From the NCBI GenBank assembly GCA_002403895.1, contig DHIQ01000039.1, positions 1-18,428 of the forward strand: a stretch of 18,428 nucleotides of DNA. Reading direction: 5' to 3'. Positions 14,029-18,428 of the stretch are shown in pieces. A program made the position numbers and the translations under genes. Within the stretch, counting starts at the first letter, position 1, and every line of letters starts with the position of its first letter. Below the pieces are notes generated by a model. It worked only from the letters and a program-made list of their open reading frames with translations. It did no database searches and was not told where the DNA came from. Source of the DNA: Candidatus Neomicrothrix sp. UBA4742. GTDB taxonomy: Bacteria > Actinomycetota > Acidimicrobiia > Acidimicrobiales > Acidimicrobilacustridaceae.

Positions 14029-14034
14029 TACGCT
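14029..14034 (+). promoter_or_regulatory. Possible -10 box (TACGCT) of the dsbB operon
   Basis: TACGCT lies 13 bases before the ATG at 14048, which would give a leader of only about six bases. It shares the TANNNT form of the other promoters in the window. Confidence 0.35.
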
Positions 14035-14047
14035 CCCAGCCGTTCCC

Positions 14048-14632
14048 ATGAGTACCGCCACCGTCTCTCTGTTCGCCGCGTTGTTGGCCTTGCTGTGTCT
14101 GGCCGGCTCGATCGTGGTGGCCGTGTTGGCCCTGATGCGCCGTTCCCGGCCCGAATCGGCGGCCGCCGCCCTGTTCGAGGATCTGGGCCCGCTGGCGTTG
14201 TGGTTCGCCTGGGTCGTGTCCCTTGCCACCACGCTGGGCAGCCTCTATTTCTCCGACGTTGCCGGCTTCCTACCGTGCAAGTTGTGCTGGTACCAGCGCA
14301 TCGCCATGTACCCGTTATCGGTGCTGTTGTTGATCGCCGCCGTGCGCCGGGATCGGTCGGTGTGGGTCTACGTCGTGCCCCAGGCCACCATCGGCGCCCT
14401 CATCGCCGCCTATCACACGCAGCTCCAAGCCTTTCCGGACCAGTCATCGTCGTTCTGCACGCTGGCCGCCCCCTGCACCGAGCGCTACGTGTGGGAGTTC
14501 GGGTTCGTCTCACTCCCGTTCATGGCACTCGTAGCGTTCGTGTTCATCATCGCCATGGTGCTGGTGGCTCGCTCCAGCGGCGCCCTCTCTCCCCAACCGG
14601 TCCATTCCGGCCAACAGGTAGGTGTCTCGTGA
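14048..14632 (+). CDS. DsbB-family disulfide bond formation protein
   Basis: This is a 194-residue membrane protein of the DsbB/BdbC family. DsbB passes electrons from a thiol oxidase to a quinone, so keeping extracytoplasmic disulfide formation going. Hydrophobic helices lie at about residues 5-29, 47-67, 85-100, 107-122 and 158-180. The first active cysteine pair is Cys77-Lys-Leu-Cys80 in CKLCWYQRIAMYPL, the family signature. The second pair is Cys137 and Cys143 in FCTLAAPCTERYVWEFGF, followed by the SLPFMALVAF helix typical of the family. The N-terminal helix is extra relative to the four-helix core. Its stop overlaps the start of the thioredoxin-fold gene (GTGA), so the two form an oxidase/partner pair. 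Confidence 0.92.
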   Translation: MSTATVSLFAALLALLCLAGSIVVAVLALMRRSRPESAAAALFEDLGPLALWFAWVVSLATTLGSLYFSDVAGFLPCKLCWYQRIAMYPLSVLLLIAAVRRDRSVWVYVVPQATIGALIAAYHTQLQAFPDQSSSFCTLAAPCTERYVWEFGFVSLPFMALVAFVFIIAMVLVARSSGALSPQPVHSGQQVGVS

Positions 14633-15336
14633 CCGGTGCCAAGCGTGTCGTGTCGCCCCCCGCCAAGGGGCCGACCCGGTCGATGTGGATCGTGGGGGCC
14701 GTTGTCCTCGTGGTCGGGATCGCCCTGGTGGCCGCCATCGCGGTGAGCTCGTCGAACAAGGCTGGCAGCGGTGGAACACCCAAGGGATCGGCGGGAACGG
14801 TGGTGGCCAATGGGTCCCACGAGTCGGCGCCGGTGACCGTCAGCGGAGCGGCGCTGCCCGAGTTCAACCTGTCGGCTTCGACCACCGACGCCGCCGTGGG
14901 CCAGACGGCACCCACTCTGACCGGGGTGAACTTCGCCGGCGAGCCCATCACCATCGGCAACGACGGCAAGCCCAAGGTGATCATGTTCCTGGCCCACTGG
15001 TGCCCGCACTGCCAGGCCGAGGTGCCCCGCATCCAGAACTGGTTGGACGAGCACGGCCTGCCGAGCGATGTGTCGCTCTACGCCATGCCGACGAGCACCA
15101 ACGCGTCGCGCCCGAACTACCCGCCGTCGGCCTGGCTGGTCGGCAAGAACTGGACCGTCCCCGTGCTGGTCGACAGTGAGCAGTCCGACGCGGCCACCGC
15201 CTACGGGCTGACCAGCTTCCCGTACTTCGTCGTGATCGGCGCCGACGGCAAGGTGGTGGAGCGAACCAGCGGCGAGCTCTCCATGACGGACTTCGCCAAA
15301 CTCATCGACTCCGCCCGCACCGGCCACCCCCAGTAA
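14629..15336 (+). CDS. Membrane-anchored thioredoxin-fold protein (TlpA/DsbA-like)
   Basis: This is a 235-residue protein with a cytoplasmic basic N-terminus, one transmembrane anchor (about residues 19-42, MWIVGAVVLVVGIALVAAIAV), a Gly/Ser/Thr-rich linker and an extracytoplasmic thioredoxin domain. The active site is WCPHC with Cys125 and Cys128 in MFLAHWCPHCQAEVPRI. The cis-Pro loop is TSFPYFVVIG, and GKVVERTSGELS forms the last strands. The CPHC motif is the DsbA type, while the AEVPRIQ context resembles TlpA/ResA. Together with the overlapping dsbB, an oxidising role in exported-protein folding is the best inference; a reductant role is possible. An AGGTAGG ribosome binding site precedes the GTG start. 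Confidence 0.9.
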   Translation: MTGAKRVVSPPAKGPTRSMWIVGAVVLVVGIALVAAIAVSSSNKAGSGGTPKGSAGTVVANGSHESAPVTVSGAALPEFNLSASTTDAAVGQTAPTLTGVNFAGEPITIGNDGKPKVIMFLAHWCPHCQAEVPRIQNWLDEHGLPSDVSLYAMPTSTNASRPNYPPSAWLVGKNWTVPVLVDSEQSDAATAYGLTSFPYFVVIGADGKVVERTSGELSMTDFAKLIDSARTGHPQ

Positions 15337-15520
15337 CCCCCGCGCGGACTTCTTCGTTGTGGGGGCGCACCCAGGGCTCGCCGCCCTCTCCGCCGCCTCC
15401 GCCGTCGACGATGCCCGTCCCGCCGACGCCAGCCGGGGCCCCGGCCACGTAGCGTCTCTCGTCGTTCCTGCATCCAGCCCCACCACGGGGCGCGATGTGC
15501 AGGACGATGGCGGCCGGGCG
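15337..15520. other. Convergent intergenic region with a GC palindrome
   Basis: This 184-base gap separates the thioredoxin-fold gene and citrate synthase, which converge. It holds the 14-bp perfect palindrome GCCGGGGCCCCGGC (15432-15445), able to form a small hairpin, which may help termination. I see no gene in it. Confidence 0.4.
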
Positions 15521-16762
15521 TCAGATGGTGGGGACCGGTGCCGGTGCGGGTGGGCCGACGTAGCGGGCGCTGGGCCGGATGATCTTGTTGGCCGCCGCCT
15601 GTTCGAGGATGTTGGCGCACCAGCCGATGACCCGGCTTGAGGCGAACGTCGGGGTGAACATCTCGCGAGGGACCCCGCACCGGTCCATCACGACACCGGC
15701 GTAGAACTCCACGTTGGTCCGCAGCCGACGATCGGGCTTGCGCTCGTCGAGGAGCTGAGCCACTCGGGCCTCGACGTGTTCGGCCAGCGCGACCTGCTCG
15801 CCACCGAGGCGGCGGGCGACGTCGCGCAGCATGACCGAGCGGGGATCCTCACCCTGGTAGACGGGATGACCGAAGCCCATGATCACCTCGCCCTCGGCCA
15901 GATGATGGGTGACCACCTCGTCGATGCGGTCCGGGGTCCCGATCTCGTCGAGCAGGTCGAGGGCTCTACTGGGGGCACCGCCGTGCAGTGGCCCCGACAG
16001 CGCGCCGATGGCGCCCACCACCGCCGCGCCCGCATCAGCGCCGGTGGAGGCGATGACCCGGGCAGTGAACGTCGAGGCGTTGAATCCGTGGTCCACCGTC
16101 GACACCAGGTACTGCTCGATGGCCCGGGCGTGGGCCGGGTAGGGGCGAATGCCGTGCAGCATCCACAGGTAGTTGCCGGCGGCGGCCAGATCAGGGTCGG
16201 GGTCGACCGGTTCGAGGCCGAGTCCCAGCCGGTGGAGGGCGGTGAGCAGCGTGGGGGTGATGGCGCAGAGAGCCAGCGCGTCGCGACGTCGCTCGGCGGG
16301 ATTCAGGTCGATGAGCGGCCGCATGCCGCGACTGGCGGCGAACAGCGAGATCGCGGTGCGGAACGGGTCGAGTGGTCCACCGCCGGCTCGGGCGATGGCG
16401 GGCAGGACGGCGGCCACATCGTCGGGCACCATTCGTAGTGGGGTGATCTCGGCGGCGAAGGCGCGGCGCTCGGCCTCATCAGGCAGGTGACCCTCGAACA
16501 GCAGGAACCACACATCCTCCAGCGGGCGCTTCTCGGCCAGCTCGACGGCTGAATATTGGCGGTAGTGGTAGAAGCCCTCGCTACCGCGTACATCGCCGAT
16601 CGCGGTGTCGGTGACGATGACGCCCTTCAGTCCACGAGGTGCCACCAGCGGCGTACCGGGCGCGCCCGGAATCCCCGGCGTGGTCAACGTCGCCAACGGA
16701 TCGGACGGGAGCGGGCTGATCGTCGGCTTCGTCCGGGGGGTGACGCGTCGCTGGGTCTTCAT
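15521..16762 (-). CDS. Citrate synthase family enzyme (type II-like, citrate synthase 2 group)
   Basis: This is a 413-residue enzyme condensing an acyl-CoA with oxaloacetate, giving citrate or, in the methylcitrate branch, 2-methylcitrate. The catalytic histidines are His260 (SGPLHGGAPSRAL) and His299 (MGFGHPVYQGEDPRS). The usual Asp is replaced by Glu352 in TNVEFYAGVVMD, which I recall also from mycobacterial citrate synthase 2. FTPTFASSRVIGWCANILEQ and IRPSARYVGP close the protein. An N-terminal region of about 40 residues rich in Pro/Thr precedes GLKGVIVTDTAIGDVRG. The ATG at 16762 is my choice; the frame opens from a TTG at 16798, so 12 more residues are possible. It is divergent from the HTH citrate-synthase-like gene with overlapping promoters. 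Acetyl- versus propionyl-CoA specificity cannot be read from the sequence. Confidence 0.9.
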   Translation of the reverse strand: MKTQRRVTPRTKPTISPLPSDPLATLTTPGIPGAPGTPLVAPRGLKGVIVTDTAIGDVRGSEGFYHYRQYSAVELAEKRPLEDVWFLLFEGHLPDEAERRAFAAEITPLRMVPDDVAAVLPAIARAGGGPLDPFRTAISLFAASRGMRPLIDLNPAERRRDALALCAITPTLLTALHRLGLGLEPVDPDPDLAAAGNYLWMLHGIRPYPAHARAIEQYLVSTVDHGFNASTFTARVIASTGADAGAAVVGAIGALSGPLHGGAPSRALDLLDEIGTPDRIDEVVTHHLAEGEVIMGFGHPVYQGEDPRSVMLRDVARRLGGEQVALAEHVEARVAQLLDERKPDRRLRTNVEFYAGVVMDRCGVPREMFTPTFASSRVIGWCANILEQAAANKIIRPSARYVGPPAPAPVPTI

Positions 16763-16803
16763 GGCTCCCACGATGCCGTCGCTTGAGGAGATCGTCAACG
16801 TTG

Positions 16804-16809
16804 ATTATA
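16804..16809 (-). promoter_or_regulatory. -10 box TATAAT of the citrate synthase gene
   Basis: The minus strand reads a perfect consensus TATAAT at 16809-16804. Transcription would start near 16796, leaving a leader of about 34 bases before the ATG at 16762, or almost none if the TTG at 16798 is used. It overlaps the plus-strand -10 box, so the two promoters exclude each other. Confidence 0.6.
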
Positions 16810-16819
16810 CTCAACATTG
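16806..16819 (+). promoter_or_regulatory. Leaderless-type promoter of the HTH citrate-synthase-like gene (-10 TATACT)
   Basis: TATACT (16806-16811) plus eight bases (CAACATTG) leads to the ATG at 16820, with no Shine-Dalgarno sequence. It shares four bases with the opposing TATAAT. Confidence 0.6.
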
Positions 16820-18085
16820 ATGTCACGCAACCCGCTCACCGCAGCCCAGGTGGCGGCCCGCCTCGGCGTCAAGCAGTCCACCGTGTACGCCTACGTCAGC
16901 CGGGGGGCGTTGCACCGCACGGTGGCCGAGGACGGGCGGACCAGCCGCTTCGACGCCGCCGAGGTGGAGGAGCTGGCCCGGCGGGGCCGCCCGCGCACCG
17001 ACTCCCGCCGGTTGGGAACGGTGGATGTGGTGCTTTCGAGCTCGCTGACGTCGATGGTGGACGATGAGCTCGCCTATCGGGGCCGTCGGGCGGTGGAGTT
17101 GGCCCGCTCATCCTCGTTCGAGGCGGTGGCCGAATTCCTGTGGTCAGGGCTCGCCCCCGAACTTGCTGGCGAGCCGCCCACCTGGACGGCCCGAGCCGAG
17201 GGGCTGGACACGGCTCGCGCCGTCACCCGGGCGTTGCCAACCGCCAGCCCGGTGACCGAGCAACTGGCGGTGGTGACCGCGGCGCTGGCCTGCGCCAACC
17301 CGCTGCGCATCGATCTGCAACCCGAAGCGGTCCGCCGCCATGCCGCCACGCTGATCGCCACGCTGGTTGAAGTGCTGCCGCCGATGGCGGGCGCCCCCGG
17401 CCTGACCGGTCGTAGCACTCGTCGGTCTCGACCTGACGCCCCTTCGGGCACGTCGGTGGCCGAACGCTTGTGGTCCCGCCTGACGAGTGAGTCGGCCACA
17501 CCCAAACGGATACGAGTGCTCGACGCCGCGCTCATCTTGTTGGCCGACCACGAGTTGGCCACCTCTACGCTTGCCGCTCGCCTGGCGGCGTCGACCCGAG
17601 CCGACCCCTACGCGGTGGTGCTGTCGGGTCTCGGGGCGGTGAGCGGCCTGCTCCACGGTGCGGCGGGCCACGCTCCGTTCCAGATGCTGACCGATGCTCG
17701 TTCCCTGGGATCACCCGAGCGGGCCGTCGCCTTGGCGCTGGCCACCCACGGCGCAGTGCCGGGCATGGGTCACCCGTTGTATGCCGAGGCCGATCCGCGG
17801 GCGACGTGCCTGCTCGAGTTGCTCATGCCGCTGGTCAGCCGGCGGGATCGAGTGGTACTTGAGGGGGTGCTCGACGCCGCCGAGGCCACCTCCCGGTCGC
17901 GCCCCAACATCGATCTGGCCACCGCCGCGCTTGCTTTCACCATGCAAATGCCGTCGGCCGCCACCGAGGCCATCTTCGCCCTGGCCCGCATGGCAGGGTG
18001 GGTGGCCCACGCCATCGAGGAATACGGCGAGGCGCCGCTTCGATTCCGTACCCGGGCGCTGTACGACGGCCCCCCGGTCGCCTGA
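16820..18085 (+). CDS. Helix-turn-helix protein fused to a citrate synthase domain
   Basis: This is a 421-residue fusion. Residues about 5-55 form a MerR/excisionase-type winged helix-turn-helix: LTAAQVAARLGVKQSTVYAYV, then RTSRFDAAEVEELARRGRPR. The rest is a diverged citrate synthase. It contains LSSSLTSMVDDELAYRGRRAVELA (matching the YRG region), His279 in GLLHGAAGHAPF, His318 in PGMGHPLYAEADPRA and Asp365 in RPNIDLATAALAF. The three catalytic positions are therefore kept, and the fold may still bind acyl-CoA and oxaloacetate. The C-terminus has MAGWVAHAIEEYGE, like the CoA-binding end of the family. Similar fusions are annotated in other bacteria as citrate synthase family proteins; I know of no settled function. 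Autoregulation and control of the divergent citrate synthase are inferred from the shared operator. The ATG at 16820 fits the leaderless promoter. Confidence 0.9.
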   Translation: MSRNPLTAAQVAARLGVKQSTVYAYVSRGALHRTVAEDGRTSRFDAAEVEELARRGRPRTDSRRLGTVDVVLSSSLTSMVDDELAYRGRRAVELARSSSFEAVAEFLWSGLAPELAGEPPTWTARAEGLDTARAVTRALPTASPVTEQLAVVTAALACANPLRIDLQPEAVRRHAATLIATLVEVLPPMAGAPGLTGRSTRRSRPDAPSGTSVAERLWSRLTSESATPKRIRVLDAALILLADHELATSTLAARLAASTRADPYAVVLSGLGAVSGLLHGAAGHAPFQMLTDARSLGSPERAVALALATHGAVPGMGHPLYAEADPRATCLLELLMPLVSRRDRVVLEGVLDAAEATSRSRPNIDLATAALAFTMQMPSAATEAIFALARMAGWVAHAIEEYGEAPLRFRTRALYDGPPVA

Positions 18086-18091
18086 CCGGGG
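18072..18091. terminator. Hairpin across the HTH citrate-synthase-like stop codon
   Basis: CCCCGGTC (18072-18079), loop GCCT, GACCGGGG (18084-18091) form a perfect 8-bp stem containing the TGA stop. It sits between two convergent genes whose stops are 16 bases apart. It is plausibly a bidirectional terminator, though there is no T-tract. Confidence 0.5.
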
Positions 18092-18101
18092 TCAGCGGCG
18101 G

Positions 18102-18428
18102 TCAGCTCTTGGCGGTGGCCGCGTTGACTGCGTCTTCGCCGAAGGCGGCGGCCGCAGCCTCGGCGCCGGTGGTGTTGCCGAAGCCGATGGACCCCGCGCC
18201 CGGGCGCACCGCCTCGAGCGGATCACGCAGGTCGTCGATGTAGCCCAGGGCGTAGGCGCCGCGGTCATAGCCCATCACCCGTAGCAGGTCGACGGGCAGC
18301 GTCTCGGCGATCTCGCGGGACACCGAGAGGTACTGGTTCTCCTCCTGGCGCAACCAGGCCAGGTTGTAGGTGATGTTGATGCCGATACGGGTGGTGTCGG
18401 TCGTGTTGGCGCCGCCGCCGTGCCACAG
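18102..18428 (-). CDS. Phytanoyl-CoA dioxygenase (PhyH) family protein, C-terminal part only
   Basis: Only the last 108 residues are in the window; the gene begins beyond the right edge. The visible part opens with LWHGGGANTTDTTRIGINITYN. This carries the distal iron-ligand His of the WHGxGxN motif and, about 11 residues on, the Arg that binds 2-oxoglutarate. These mark PhyH-family Fe(II)/2-oxoglutarate dioxygenases. AWLRQEENQYLSVSREIAETLP, LLRVMGYDRGAYALGYIDDLRDP and an Ala-rich tail follow. The family hydroxylates diverse small molecules including branched fatty acyl-CoAs; the substrate here is unknown. It converges with the HTH citrate-synthase-like gene, ending 16 bases from it. Confidence 0.85.
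   Translation of the reverse strand: MWHGGGANTTDTTRIGINITYNLAWLRQEENQYLSVSREIAETLPVDLLRVMGYDRGAYALGYIDDLRDPLEAVRPGAGSIGFGNTTGAEAAAAAFGEDAVNAATAKS

Larger units (their letters stand above)
16795..16820. promoter_or_regulatory. 26-bp near-palindromic operator shared by the divergent citrate-synthase-family genes
   Basis: The palindrome TCAACGTTGA (16795-16804) and the near-copy TCAACATTGA (16811-16820) flank TTATAC. The 26 bases as a whole match their reverse complement at 22 positions, with the symmetric core GTTGA...TATA...TCAAC. It is an AT-rich island in GC-rich DNA. It covers both -10 boxes and reaches the first base of the HTH gene's start codon. This is an expected site for autoregulation by that HTH protein. 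Confidence 0.75.

Noticed and set aside
15432..15445. The palindrome GCCGGGGCCCCGGC as a regulator binding site
   Set aside because: It lies between the 3' ends of convergent genes, far from any promoter, and is made only of G and C, so chance or termination is more likely.

Overview
The window is very GC-rich, densely coding bacterial DNA. It reads as a chromosomal segment of a high-GC Actinomycetota, possibly Acidimicrobiia-like. The basis is the codon bias, the many GTG starts, the mycobacterial CtpE-type pump and the leaderless gene starts; the exact taxon is inference. Seventeen protein genes are called. selA runs off the left edge and a PhyH-family gene runs off the right edge. I see no rRNA, tRNA, CRISPR array, insertion sequence or phage gene. 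No gene-free stretch exceeds 300 bases; the longest is 9634-9854.

Layout. Positions 1-1117 (-) hold selA, selenocysteine synthase. It is divergent from a three-gene overlapping operon at 1192-3522 (+): FxsA-family membrane protein, NUDT19-like Nudix hydrolase, and a LACTB2-like metallo-beta-lactamase-fold (MBL) hydrolase. An NAD(P)-dependent aldehyde dehydrogenase follows (3597-5111, +), with a perfect inverted repeat just before its ribosome binding site. Convergent to it is a second MBL hydrolase (5116-6207, -) whose promoter carries a TetR-type palindrome. Upstream of that on the minus strand lies orn (oligoribonuclease) followed by a GNAT acetyltransferase. orn is divergent from dut (dUTPase). 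Next come an anti-sigma-factor-like ATPase (8215-8601, -) and a stand-alone ATP-dependent DNA ligase (8641-9633, -), divergent from a short-chain dehydrogenase (9855-10715, +).

A two-gene unit at 13339-10818 (-) encodes a 56-residue miniature Usp-like protein translationally coupled to a CtpE-like P-type ATPase. A small secreted protein (13424-13897, -) is divergent from an overlapping dsbB plus membrane-anchored thioredoxin operon (14048-15336, +), an extracytoplasmic disulfide pathway. The right end holds a citrate synthase (15521-16762, -) divergent from a citrate-synthase-like protein with an N-terminal helix-turn-helix (16820-18085, +).

Two features tie the window together. First, most transcription units begin with a TANNNT hexamer 6-8 bases before the ATG or GTG, with no Shine-Dalgarno sequence, which is the pattern of leaderless mRNAs. 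Internal operon genes instead use Shine-Dalgarno sites or stop/start overlaps. This pattern fixes several start codons. Second, the intergenic space of the two citrate-synthase-family genes is an AT-rich near-palindrome of 26 bp. It covers the -10 boxes of both promoters, and the neighbouring DNA-binding citrate-synthase-like protein is the obvious candidate ligand. That pair is the best candidate here for an undescribed regulatory system: an enzyme-fold transcription factor that may sense acyl-CoA or oxaloacetate and control citrate or methylcitrate synthase.
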